The notes under the pieces are model-generated. The model ran no database searches. It was not told where the DNA came from and was given only the letters and a program-made list of their open reading frames with translations. From Kiritimatiellia bacterium (GTDB lineage Bacteria; Verrucomicrobiota; Kiritimatiellia; UBA8416; JABMPJ01), in NCBI GenBank assembly GCA_030745755.1, contig JASLOA010000007.1, positions 75,974 through 115,130 of the forward strand: a stretch of DNA of 39,157 bases, read 5' to 3'. A program made the position numbers and the translations under genes. How positions within the stretch are numbered: the stretch's first letter is position 1; the number at the start of each line of letters is the position of its first letter. Below, piece by piece: positions 24,571-32,168 of this stretch.

Positions 24571-26498
24571 CGTCGCATCATGTGCGCACCGTAACGGTGT
24601 GCAAGACTCTCCTGGAGCTCACGCACGGTTGAGAAGACAGCGCGCAGCATTCTCTGCTGCGTTTTCGTCAGGTCTGCAGGATTAATGTGGTTGTCAGGCT
24701 TGAGCCCTCGTCCAATGAGCTTCACTTGATGGCCCAGTCGCAGGTCCAGCAGATAGCGGTAGGCATCGGCTGCACTTGAGGTGAGCACCGCGACATCGCT
24801 CAGCGCATTGCCTGCATGCTCAAGCCTGTCGAACGTGTTGCTGGAGGACAAGAATCGCACATCGAGCGCAGGCACCCGGGCCAGGTCGATAAGCGGCATG
24901 ATACCGTGCAGCTTGAGGTCAAAGGTGTTGCGGTACTCACCGGAATGATCGACAAGAAAGCGCCTGAAGAAGGAGATGGGGGGGCGAATCGTCAGCGCAT
25001 TCGCCGCCAGGAATGCCAGAAAGCCCCTCTCGTGGCGGAGGGAGGTAACGAGGTCATCCTTGAGCGCGTCAACAAGACTTGCATCACCATGTACCGCACG
25101 CAGGTCGAAGAAGATTGAAGCGTGCATCAGCGCGTTGGGTACCGGTTCGAGTATCCAGGTTCTGAAGGTCTCTTTCCATGTCTCGAGTGGCTGACACCAC
25201 TTGGGGTTTGCAGCCATGACTCCACCTCTGCAGAAAGGAAATCCACACTCCGCGAGGACAAGGTTCACACGTTTCGCCACCAGGCAGAACCACTGCTGCA
25301 CTTCCGCGTTCTCGGTCTCGTTACCACCGTCGGCGTATAACAGTGCGTTGTCCTGATCGCCGGTCAGGCCCATTTCCCGTCGGCCCTTGCTTCCCAGGGC
25401 AAGCCACACCCAGGGCCTATCCTCGGCCGCCGGCGGTTTCAGTTCCTGGAGCGACTCCTCTGCCAGGCAGATAGCTCGGCAGGTCAGCCGATCAATGATC
25501 TCAGTCATGATTTCCATCAGGTCGCCCGGGTGCACGCCGCGGCTATAGAGATGCAGGGCAAGCCTGTCCGTGTCATAACGTATGCGAGCAAGCTCCGAGA
25601 TATTTACCGATTTCTCAATACGCCTGATAGTAACGGTCGGGCTGCGGTCACCGGCCTGCGATATATCCTTGTCAGAGATGACGCCTTCGATGGGAGAAGC
25701 AGGGTCGTCATTCGCGGTAATAACGAGGTGGTGCACCCCTTGTTTAGACATGCTGATCACCGCATCGATTACCGGTGTATTACTCTCAAGTGTGTGGACA
25801 GGTGAAGACATAAGGTCCGCGACCGGCGTATCGCCCGGAACACTCTCGGCGACAACCTTGTTGCGCAGATCGGTATCCGTCAGAATGCCGACGGCTCTAC
25901 CGTTCCGGGCAATCACAATTGACCCGACACGTGTGGTCCGCATCAGGCGCGCCGCATCACGCACCGCCGTTTCGGGAGGACAGAGCAGTGGGCGGCATCG
26001 AACTAAAGCGCCAATTCGCGTACCGAAGTATGCCTGCGGCCCATCTTCGCCAATACGGGTGGAGGTGGCACGCGTGGCCCGGTCAAGCCTGGCAGCGAAG
26101 AACTGGCCGAATGGCACACACTGTTCGCAGAACATGTGAAAGCGTTCTGCAGGGAGCAACGCGCACACCGTGGGTTCGGCGGCGGTAGCCTCAAACGGAA
26201 GAGGGTCCTCCATCAGCAGCCCTGCCGCACCAAAAGTGTCGCCCTCGCCACACACGTCGACAGATCGTCTCTCAGCATTATCCACCAGGCGGACGCAGCC
26301 CGATTCCACAATATAGAGATACGCCGTGACCGGAGCGCCCTGCGCCAGGATCTGCTCTTCCGCCTCGAAGTACTCGACGAGCAGGCTGTTCACAAGCAAT
26401 GCCCGCACCGTGGGCTCCAACAACGAGAATGGCGCCGTCGTCTCGATGAGGGTTGCTACCCTGTCGGGCACCCTCGGCCTATCGGGCCGCTCATCCAT
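24567..26498 (-). CDS. cNMP-binding/CBS/DUF294 nucleotidyltransferase-like regulator
   Basis: 643 residues, cytosolic. The order is a cyclic-nucleotide-binding-like domain (about 20-140), a CBS pair (about 155-280, including GSIVIARNGRAVGILTDTDL and HHLVITANDDPASPIEGVIS), a DUF294 nucleotidyltransferase-like domain with GSKGRREMGLTGDQDNALLY (the GS-x-n-DxD motif of GlnD/GlnE folds), and the DUF294 C-terminal helical domain. Such proteins sit beside VC_2705-type and ActP-type symporters and are thought to sense nucleotide state or modify a partner. The intact DxD suggests it can transfer a nucleotide. It starts 39 bases after the symporter stop and overlaps the exonuclease gene. Confidence 0.92.
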   Translation of the reverse strand: MDERPDRPRVPDRVATLIETTAPFSLLEPTVRALLVNSLLVEYFEAEEQILAQGAPVTAYLYIVESGCVRLVDNAERRSVDVCGEGDTFGAAGLLMEDPLPFEATAAEPTVCALLPAERFHMFCEQCVPFGQFFAARLDRATRATSTRIGEDGPQAYFGTRIGALVRCRPLLCPPETAVRDAARLMRTTRVGSIVIARNGRAVGILTDTDLRNKVVAESVPGDTPVADLMSSPVHTLESNTPVIDAVISMSKQGVHHLVITANDDPASPIEGVISDKDISQAGDRSPTVTIRRIEKSVNISELARIRYDTDRLALHLYSRGVHPGDLMEIMTEIIDRLTCRAICLAEESLQELKPPAAEDRPWVWLALGSKGRREMGLTGDQDNALLYADGGNETENAEVQQWFCLVAKRVNLVLAECGFPFCRGGVMAANPKWCQPLETWKETFRTWILEPVPNALMHASIFFDLRAVHGDASLVDALKDDLVTSLRHERGFLAFLAANALTIRPPISFFRRFLVDHSGEYRNTFDLKLHGIMPLIDLARVPALDVRFLSSSNTFDRLEHAGNALSDVAVLTSSAADAYRYLLDLRLGHQVKLIGRGLKPDNHINPADLTKTQQRMLRAVFSTVRELQESLAHRYGAHMMRR

Positions 26499-26537
26499 AT
26501 CGCCTCACGCTATCGGCCTATGGCCACCCTCGCGGGA

Positions 26538-28235
26538 TCAGTCGCGGGCGGCGTGTGGCAGGCGGATATTCTCAACAATCTGTTGTACCTCTGCGGGAGG
26601 AGCTTTCGTGAACCTCGACACCACACAGGTCACAAAGAAGTTAATCAACATGCCTACTGTGCCGATGCCCTCTGGACTGATCCCGAGAAACCAACACTCA
26701 GGTCCAGCGGCACGATTGATAAACTTGAAGTAGATGATATACGCAGCCGTGAACAGAATCCCACTCAACATGCCCGCAATCGCACCTTCCTTCGTAGTGC
26801 GTTTGCTGAAAACGCCAAGGATGATAACAGGAAAGAAGCTGCTTGCCGCCAAACCAAATGCAAAGGCAACCACCTGTGCTACGAACCCGGGCGGATGAAT
26901 GCCGAAGTACCCGGCAACCATCACCGCCACGGCTGCGGCTAGACGGGCAAGAAGGAGCTCCTGTTTTTCTCCCATGTCAGGCTTCAGAACACGCTTGAAG
27001 AGGTCATGCGAAATGGCTGACGATATTACAAGCAGCAGCCCGGCGGCGGTAGACAGTGCTGCGGCCAATCCGCCTGCCGCCACGAGAGCGACCACCCAGG
27101 CGGGGAGCTTTGCTATCTCAGGGTTCGCCAACACCATGATATCGCGATCCACGATCAGTTCATTCGTATCCTTGTCACCGCTGTATGTGATGATGCCATC
27201 CTGGTTCTTGTCTTCAAACCTGATGAGTCCGGTTTTCTCCCAGTTCGAGAACCACTCCGGCGCACTGTCATAGGCTTCGCCATGCAGCGTCTGAATCATA
27301 TTGACGCGGGCAAAAGTAGCTACGGCCGGGGCAGTCGTGTAGAGCAACCCTATGAAGAGGAGCGCCCAGAAGGCACTGATCCGCGCAGCGCGCACGCTTG
27401 GCACCGTGTAGAAACGTACAATCACATGCGGCAGCCCGGCCGTACCGACCATCAGAGCCATCGTGATGGCAAACACGTCAAGCATGCTCTTCTTACCCTC
27501 GACAAACGCGGCCGTATACTCGGGGAACCCCAAGTCCCGATGAATGGCATCGATGGCCTCCAGCAGGTAAACACCGGCATTCTCACCGGCTGCGATTCTT
27601 GAGCCAAAACCCAATTGCGGGATCGGATTGCCGGTGATCTTCCATGAGATGGCAATGGCGGGAATAAGATAAGCAATGATGAGAACAACATACTGCGCTG
27701 CCTGCGTATAAGTAATGCCCTTCATTCCCCCGAGCGTGGCATAGACCAGGACCAGAACCATACCGATGATTACGCCGCTGTTTACATCGATCTCGAGAAA
27801 CCGAGAGAAAACAACTCCTACCCCGCGCATCTGCCCGGCCACGTATGTGAAGGAAACGAAGATGGCACAGAAGACGGCAACCATGCGCGCCGTATCGGAG
27901 TAGTAGCGGTCGCCTATGAAGTCTGGAACCGTGAACTTGCCAAACTTACGCAGGTAAGGCGCCAGCAGCAGTGCCAGCAAGACGTATCCGCCTGTCCACC
28001 CCAGCAGGTATACCGCACCTGTGTAGCCCATGAAGGAGATCAGTCCGGCCATAGAGATAAACGAGGCGGCACTCATCCAGTCCGCTCCGGTGGCCATCCC
28101 ATTCACAATGGCAGGCACGCCCCGGCCCGCTATATAGAACCCGGCTGTCGTCCGCACACGGGAGTAGATTGCGATGCCTATGTAGAGCGCGAAACTCAGA
28201 ATGACAATTATGTAGGTCCAGGCAAGAATACTCAT
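26538..28235 (-). CDS. Sodium:solute symporter, VC_2705 subfamily (large subunit)
   Basis: 565 residues with about 13 membrane spans, SSS family. GADWMSAASFISMAGLISFM and VAAGGLAAALSTAAGLLLVI are core family motifs. It differs from ActP by an insertion near 325-380 between spans that holds DKNQDGIITYSG (342-353), an EF-hand-like loop with D1, N3, D5 and G6 but Gly at position 12, followed by NELIVDRDIMVLANPEIA. This insertion and the adjacent DUF4212 small subunit define the VC_2705 subfamily as I know it. It should import a small organic anion, possibly acetate or a similar acid, with sodium. Its ATG overlaps the small-subunit TGA by four bases. Confidence 0.93.
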   Translation of the reverse strand: MSILAWTYIIVILSFALYIGIAIYSRVRTTAGFYIAGRGVPAIVNGMATGADWMSAASFISMAGLISFMGYTGAVYLLGWTGGYVLLALLLAPYLRKFGKFTVPDFIGDRYYSDTARMVAVFCAIFVSFTYVAGQMRGVGVVFSRFLEIDVNSGVIIGMVLVLVYATLGGMKGITYTQAAQYVVLIIAYLIPAIAISWKITGNPIPQLGFGSRIAAGENAGVYLLEAIDAIHRDLGFPEYTAAFVEGKKSMLDVFAITMALMVGTAGLPHVIVRFYTVPSVRAARISAFWALLFIGLLYTTAPAVATFARVNMIQTLHGEAYDSAPEWFSNWEKTGLIRFEDKNQDGIITYSGDKDTNELIVDRDIMVLANPEIAKLPAWVVALVAAGGLAAALSTAAGLLLVISSAISHDLFKRVLKPDMGEKQELLLARLAAAVAVMVAGYFGIHPPGFVAQVVAFAFGLAASSFFPVIILGVFSKRTTKEGAIAGMLSGILFTAAYIIYFKFINRAAGPECWFLGISPEGIGTVGMLINFFVTCVVSRFTKAPPAEVQQIVENIRLPHAARD

Positions 28236-28504
28236 GACGAAACCTCATCCCCATCCTCCAACTCCCGATCAAACTTCGCCATAACGCGGGCATAGACAAG
28301 AGTCAGCAGGATAAAGACCCAGATGGAGCCCTGTTGAGCAAACCAGAAACCCAACGGAAAGCCCCCGACGCTGAATTCATTGAGCGGCTCTACGAGGAAG
28401 ATGCTCAGCACATATCCACTCAGAAACCAGACGCTCAAAAGAATGAGGACAAGCTTCAGGTTCTTTCTCCAATACACCTTGCCGCGTTCTGCCTCGCCGT
28501 TCAT
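28232..28504 (-). CDS. DUF4212 small subunit of the sodium:solute symporter
   Basis: 90 residues with two membrane helices (LVLILLSVWFLSGYVLSIFL and GSIWVFILLTLVYARVM) joined by the family motif PLNEFSVGGFPLGFWFAQQG. It is the known small partner of VC_2705-type symporters. ATG 28504 is chosen because GAGAGGGG lies just upstream and the family starts at this point; an in-frame start at 28552 would add 16 residues without a ribosome site. It is first in the four-gene minus-strand transcript and is coupled to the large subunit by ATGA. Confidence 0.93.
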   Translation of the reverse strand: MNGEAERGKVYWRKNLKLVLILLSVWFLSGYVLSIFLVEPLNEFSVGGFPLGFWFAQQGSIWVFILLTLVYARVMAKFDRELEDGDEVSS

Positions 28505-28593
28505 GCGCCCCTCTCTTTCTGCTCTGCCAAACCAACTGGTTGCGAAGTCCATTCGTATCGACTACCACAGTGTGGCACCTGTCAATCCGCTAT

Positions 28594-28622
28594 AGGATAG
28601 CCTCGCAACAGACATCTGTCAA
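28594..28622 (-). promoter_or_regulatory. Strong promoter of the symporter operon with repeated -35
   Basis: On the minus strand a perfect TTGACA (28617-28622) and TATCCT (28594-28599) are 17 bases apart. The start near 28587 leaves about 83 bases of leader. The ten bases GGATTGACAG occur a second time with TTGACA at 28580-28585, 37 bases downstream, where no good -10 follows, so the copy may serve regulation. Confidence 0.7.
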
Positions 28623-28682
28623 TCCTCTCCAGATCGGCCTTAGCACCACTCCAAGCCACGAAAACAGTTTTTCGTTAAACTA

Positions 28683-28711
28683 TTGACGAAACATAACCAA
28701 GGCGCTACCGT
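28683..28711 (+). promoter_or_regulatory. Probable promoter of the porin-like gene
   Basis: TTGACG (28683-28688) and TACCGT (28706-28711) are separated by 17 bases, giving a start near 28718. A palindrome AGTTTTTCGTTAAACT (28666-28681) lies just before the -35 and could be an operator. This promoter and that of the symporter operon point away from each other across about 60 bases. Confidence 0.45.
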
Positions 28712-28820
28712 GCCCGCTTTCTGAAATCTGTCCGGCTTCATTTCACGCGGCAGATGCCGCTACGGACACACGTAAATCAGCCTGGAGTCAGGCACACAGA
28801 ACCACAGCTACGAAAGAGTG

Positions 28821-29906
28821 ATGGACATGCGGACGCGATCATATTGCATTGGCTCCTTTGTACTCGGTATTGCATTAGGATTGGCGACATCCTTCTGCCA
28901 CGCAGGGCCGCAATGGGATCTGGGAGAGGATGCCTGGCTCAAAGCCTGCATTTTGGGACAGGTTCATGGATCATACACCAATTGCGACACGGATCTGTAC
29001 GATGTCTACCTGCGGCGTGGACGCATCATCCTGGCCGGCCAGGTCATGGATGGCGTGACCTTCTTTGTCGAGACCGATAACGACGGCGCCGGCAAGCGTG
29101 GTAGATCCGTCTCGATGGATATCCAGGACGCTTTCGTGGATATCCGGATCATGAATTCCGAGCACTGGGTTGAGGTGGGGCTGATTCTGCTTCCCTTCTC
29201 ATTCGAGACCCGATCGTCCGCGGCATCGTTGCTGGGGCTCGATTACAATTGCGACGCCGTGAAGTTTGTCAACACGTTCGTCTGGCGCGACTACGGCGCC
29301 GAACTGCACGGATCGCTCTTCGACAAGCGGATCTCCTATTGCATCGGTGCGTTTGACGGTTACGACGTGGCAGGCAGCGCCAAGAATCCGGATGCCGATG
29401 TCCGTTTCACCGGCCATGTTGCCCTCAACCTCGTGGGCCAAGCCGAAACCGGTTGGTTCTATTGTCAGAACCGTCAGGACGCCGATGCCTACGTCTCCCT
29501 CGGCGCCGGCTACGATTGGCAGGACAAGGCCACACTCGTTTCTGTTCCGGTTCCTTCAGGCTCCGTTCCTGTGGTGGCTGAAGCGGACTCCGTAGCCTGG
29601 GTGGTTGATATGCAGTCCGGCTTCGGCCTCGGCTGCAGCGATGTAACGATCAATGCCGCGTGGTACGACTGGGACAACTCCGCCTTTAAGGGCAACACCG
29701 CCTTTATCGAAGCAGGTATCCAGAGCGGCAAGACCATGCTTACCGGCAAATACAGCATCCAGGACCCGGATGGCCCGGCACTCACAGAGGACTATACGGC
29801 CGGCGTTCACTACTTCCTGAAGAAGCACAATGCCCGCGGCGGCATCGAGTACCGCTGGGGGGACAGCCCCGAGATGGTCCTCGTGGGCGTGCAGTTCCTG
29901 CTCTAG
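28821..29906 (+). CDS. Outer-membrane porin-like protein (porin O/P type)
   Basis: 361 residues. A signal peptide is clear (hydrophobic stretch ending SFCHA, cleavage likely before GPQ). The mature part has alternating beta-strands: GRIILAGQVMDGVTFFVET, then FVDIRIMNSEHWVEVGLILL, a porin O/P-like pattern, and it ends with PEMVLVGVQFLL, resembling an outer-membrane assembly signal. It should form a beta-barrel channel. ATG 28821 and ATG 28827 are both possible; the second is better spaced from AAAGAG at 28813-28818. It is transcribed divergently from the symporter operon, so it may be the outer-membrane entry for the same solute. That link is inference from position. Confidence 0.82.
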   Translation: MDMRTRSYCIGSFVLGIALGLATSFCHAGPQWDLGEDAWLKACILGQVHGSYTNCDTDLYDVYLRRGRIILAGQVMDGVTFFVETDNDGAGKRGRSVSMDIQDAFVDIRIMNSEHWVEVGLILLPFSFETRSSAASLLGLDYNCDAVKFVNTFVWRDYGAELHGSLFDKRISYCIGAFDGYDVAGSAKNPDADVRFTGHVALNLVGQAETGWFYCQNRQDADAYVSLGAGYDWQDKATLVSVPVPSGSVPVVAEADSVAWVVDMQSGFGLGCSDVTINAAWYDWDNSAFKGNTAFIEAGIQSGKTMLTGKYSIQDPDGPALTEDYTAGVHYFLKKHNARGGIEYRWGDSPEMVLVGVQFLL

Positions 29907-29913
29907 GCAGGGG

Positions 29914-29941
29914 GTTCACAGTTCAACGTTCATAGGTTCAG
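29914..29941 (+). repeat. Heptad tandem repeat GTTCAnn
   Basis: Four degenerate seven-base units (GTTCACA, GTTCAAC, GTTCATA, GGTTCAG) follow the porin stop codon directly. They lead into the hairpin at 29947. Confidence 0.6.
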
Positions 29942-29946
29942 AGGTT

Positions 29947-29986
29947 GGGAACGGTCGCGGACAGATCTCGTCCGTGAACCGTTCCC
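29947..29986. terminator. Strong hairpin after the porin-like gene
   Basis: GGGAACGGT (29947-29955) pairs perfectly with ACCGTTCCC (29978-29986), and inside it CGGAC (29958-29962) pairs with GTCCG (29970-29974). There is no run of T on either side, so if it ends transcription it is not a classical intrinsic terminator. Confidence 0.5.
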
Positions 29987-30007
29987 GGCGAAGCTGGCTA
30001 GAGCCCT

Positions 30008-30196
30008 ATTCGAAAAGGGTCAGCATCTGTGAAAGGGCAGGAATCAGGAGGTAGGGCCCGCGCTCCGTCGCGGGCCGCGAGCAAGACATGCGCAACAAAG
30101 TGACAGAAGAAGCGAGAATCGCCTCCCTGTCACCGGTCTTGCGTACCCCTTGCGTCCGGCCCGCACGGAGTGCGGGCCCTACCACCCTTTTCGAAT
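30008..30196. repeat. Palindromic MITE-like element, family C (189 bp)
   Basis: The ends are a perfect 13-base inverted repeat: ATTCGAAAAGGGT at 30008-30020 and ACCCTTTTCGAAT at 30184-30196. Within, GGTAGGGCCCGCGCTCCGTC near 30050 is mirrored near 30183 by GGTAGGGCCCGCACTCCGTG on the minus strand. No open frame is carried. It lies between the convergent porin-like and LRR genes. Confidence 0.85.
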
Positions 30197-30205
30197 GACG
30201 TCTGA

Positions 30206-31060
30206 CTAGAAGATCACGTGGCAGTCCGGGAGAGCCGCCTTGATACGGGCCTTCTCTTCCGCGCTGATCGGGTTCCGCAGCAGGTTGAGCCAGCGCAGGC
30301 CGCTCATCTGATCCAGATCGCCGGGCAGCGTCTTGATCTTGTTGTACTGCAGATCCAGGCGCTCCAAGTTTACCATCGACGTAATGGACGGGGGAAGTGT
30401 GACCAACTGGTTTCTCGACGCGGCCAGATCGGTCAAGGCTGACAAGTCACTAAGCGTCGCGGGAATCTCAGTCAGTTTATTACCATTGAGGTACAGACGC
30501 TGCAGTGCTCTCAAGCCGCCGATCTCCGCCGATAATGAGGTCAGGGCATTCCCGTTCAGGCGTAGCCATTTCAGTCCGGTCATGGCAAGCACGCAGCGCG
30601 GCAAGGCGGACAGCTTGTTACGGTCCAGGTTAAGATACGACAGGCCTGTCAGGGCGCTCCACGACTCCGGCAGTGAGGTCAGCGCGTTATCGCTCAGGTA
30701 GAGCGTTGTGAGGCCGGACATGCCGGCCATGGATGCAGGAACACTGGTCAGTCCACATTCCCCTGCATCGAGCCACTTGAGCGCAGCCAATTCGCCCCAC
30801 TGCTCCGGCAGTGTGACGGACGCGTTTCCACGGACACCGAGCTTAACCAGGGACGGATAGTGCGCCAGCGATGACGGCAACGTCTTCAGGCCGGCAGCAT
30901 GCAGATCAAGAAACTGCAGGGTCTCGCGCGCCGCGTTGGCCTCTTCCACACTCGCGGCCGTCACCAACCGGTCGGGAGCACGCCATGGGAAGCATCCCCC
31001 ACAGAATGCCACTGTCATGGCAGCACCGGCTATCACCACTATATCTCTTACTCTATTCAC
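30206..31060 (-). CDS. Exported leucine-rich repeat protein, possibly a lipoprotein
   Basis: 284 residues from GTG 31060, preceded by AGAGGGAG ten bases upstream. A hydrophobic signal is followed by CGGC (20-23), a weak lipobox at Cys23. After a short linker come ten leucine-rich repeats of 23 residues each with the pattern LxxLxLxxNxLxxLPxxxxxLxx, for example LTTLYLSDNALTSLPESWSA and LQRLYLNGNKLTEIPATLSD. The fold should be a curved solenoid for protein binding. The target is unknown. It stops ten bases after the repeat element and shares an upstream region with the divergent outer-membrane protein gene, with which it may be co-regulated. Confidence 0.88.
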   Translation of the reverse strand: MNRVRDIVVIAGAAMTVAFCGGCFPWRAPDRLVTAASVEEANAARETLQFLDLHAAGLKTLPSSLAHYPSLVKLGVRGNASVTLPEQWGELAALKWLDAGECGLTSVPASMAGMSGLTTLYLSDNALTSLPESWSALTGLSYLNLDRNKLSALPRCVLAMTGLKWLRLNGNALTSLSAEIGGLRALQRLYLNGNKLTEIPATLSDLSALTDLAASRNQLVTLPPSITSMVNLERLDLQYNKIKTLPGDLDQMSGLRWLNLLRNPISAEEKARIKAALPDCHVIF

Positions 31061-31118
31061 GTGCCCACACTCCCTCTGTCTTCGCCTCCAACCATGAGCC
31101 ATTTCTCACGGTGCGCCA

Positions 31119-31147
31119 ATTATAGGCTTGCCCAGCAGCGAGAGCAA
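31119..31147 (-). promoter_or_regulatory. Strong promoter of the LRR gene
   Basis: On the minus strand TTGCTC (31142-31147) is followed after 17 bases by a perfect TATAAT (31119-31124). It lies within 40 bases of the start codon of the divergent beta-barrel gene, so the two transcripts must begin very close together or overlap. Confidence 0.65.
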
Positions 31148-31155
31148 ACACTACG

Positions 31156-31881
31156 ATGAGCCGCACTATGAAGAAAACATCACTTACCATCCTTGCGTTC
31201 GCCTTTATCGCTGTCTGCCTCACTTCTGCGCATGCCATCCCAACCGGCAAGAGCAATGAAAGCGGCGACTATCTGTCGGGTACCGGACTCTCAGACAGGC
31301 TGAGTGCCGGTATCTATACCGGATCGATTGAACGCGAAGTCGAATACCTCAATACCCTGACGGTACTTGAGTCACAACAGACGATGCTCTACCTGGGACT
31401 GGATCTCACACGATGGCTGACCCTCTTCGTCTCCGGCGGACTGGCAGACCACCAGGTGGGCCTGCTTGAATCCGAGAGTACCCAGAAGGCTGAGGCCGGC
31501 ATTCTGCTGAACCTGATCGATCATGACATTCTCGACTCCTCTTTCTTCGAAGACAAGCTGCGCCTCAATGCCGGCGCCAGTTGGGGCTACACCGAGGCTG
31601 AGTGGCTTGGCAGCGAGGTCAGATGGCAAGAGGGAACCGCCTTCATTACCGTCAGCATTGTCAACGACACGACCGGCAACAAGATCTTCAACCCCAACAG
31701 CGTGGCCGTTTACGTGGGACCGTTCTACAACTACATCGACAGCGATGACATCAGACTTGAAGATGATTTCGGGTTCATGGCCGGCATCGAAGTGTTTATG
31801 ACCGATCACATCACGCTGGACCTGGGCTTGCGGCACATGGATGCCATGACCTATGAAGGCGGCGTGCATATCAGGTTCTAG
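31156..31881 (+). CDS. Outer-membrane beta-barrel protein of unknown function
   Basis: 241 residues. The signal peptide (LTILAFAFIAVCLTSAHA, cleavage before IPT) is clear, and ATG 31168 (MKKTSL) is an alternative start that fits it better. The mature protein alternates strands with turns: YLGLDLTRWLTLFVSGGLAD, LRLNAGASWGYTEAEW, FGFMAGIEVFMTDHITLDLG. It ends GGVHIRF with terminal Phe, the usual outer-membrane assembly signal. A small eight- to ten-strand barrel is likely. The function is not known. It is the first gene of a plus-strand group with a small membrane protein and rsmB, 29 bases before the next start. Confidence 0.78.
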   Translation: MSRTMKKTSLTILAFAFIAVCLTSAHAIPTGKSNESGDYLSGTGLSDRLSAGIYTGSIEREVEYLNTLTVLESQQTMLYLGLDLTRWLTLFVSGGLADHQVGLLESESTQKAEAGILLNLIDHDILDSSFFEDKLRLNAGASWGYTEAEWLGSEVRWQEGTAFITVSIVNDTTGNKIFNPNSVAVYVGPFYNYIDSDDIRLEDDFGFMAGIEVFMTDHITLDLGLRHMDAMTYEGGVHIRF

Positions 31882-31910
31882 AATCGAGCAAATGGGGAGG
31901 GTCCTGAACC

Positions 31911-32168
31911 GTGGCCATTACTGTTAAGAAGAAGAAGACACTGAAACTGAAGTCTGATGCGCCCGGCGCGCCAGATGATCAGTCCGTCGCCGAAGAGCCG
32001 GAATCCGTTCTCGCCGCCATGCGTGGTCCGGCAGATTCCGCACCGGTCAAGAGCGGCGGTTCTTTCGTCCCCTATGTCATCATGGCCCTGATTGCATGTG
32101 GCCTGCTGGGCGCTGTGATAGCGATGCAGTTCATCGAGAACTCGTACTACAAGGGCATGGTCCCCTAA
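31911..32168 (+). CDS. Small single-span membrane protein
   Basis: 85 residues starting at GTG 31911, with GGGGAGGG at 31894-31901. The N-terminus is very basic (VKKKKTLKLK), a flexible acidic/Pro-rich part follows, then one transmembrane helix at about 53-71 (FVPYVIMALIACGLLGAVI), ending in a short polar tail. It has the form of a cytoplasmic tail anchored near the C-terminus. I do not recognise a family. Its TAA is followed directly by the rsmB GTG, so the two are coupled. Confidence 0.8.
   Translation: MAITVKKKKTLKLKSDAPGAPDDQSVAEEPESVLAAMRGPADSAPVKSGGSFVPYVIMALIACGLLGAVIAMQFIENSYYKGMVP

Noticed and set aside
29914..30196. CRISPR array
   Set aside because: The repeated units are seven bases or a single inverted pair; there are no regular repeats and spacers, and no cas genes in the window.
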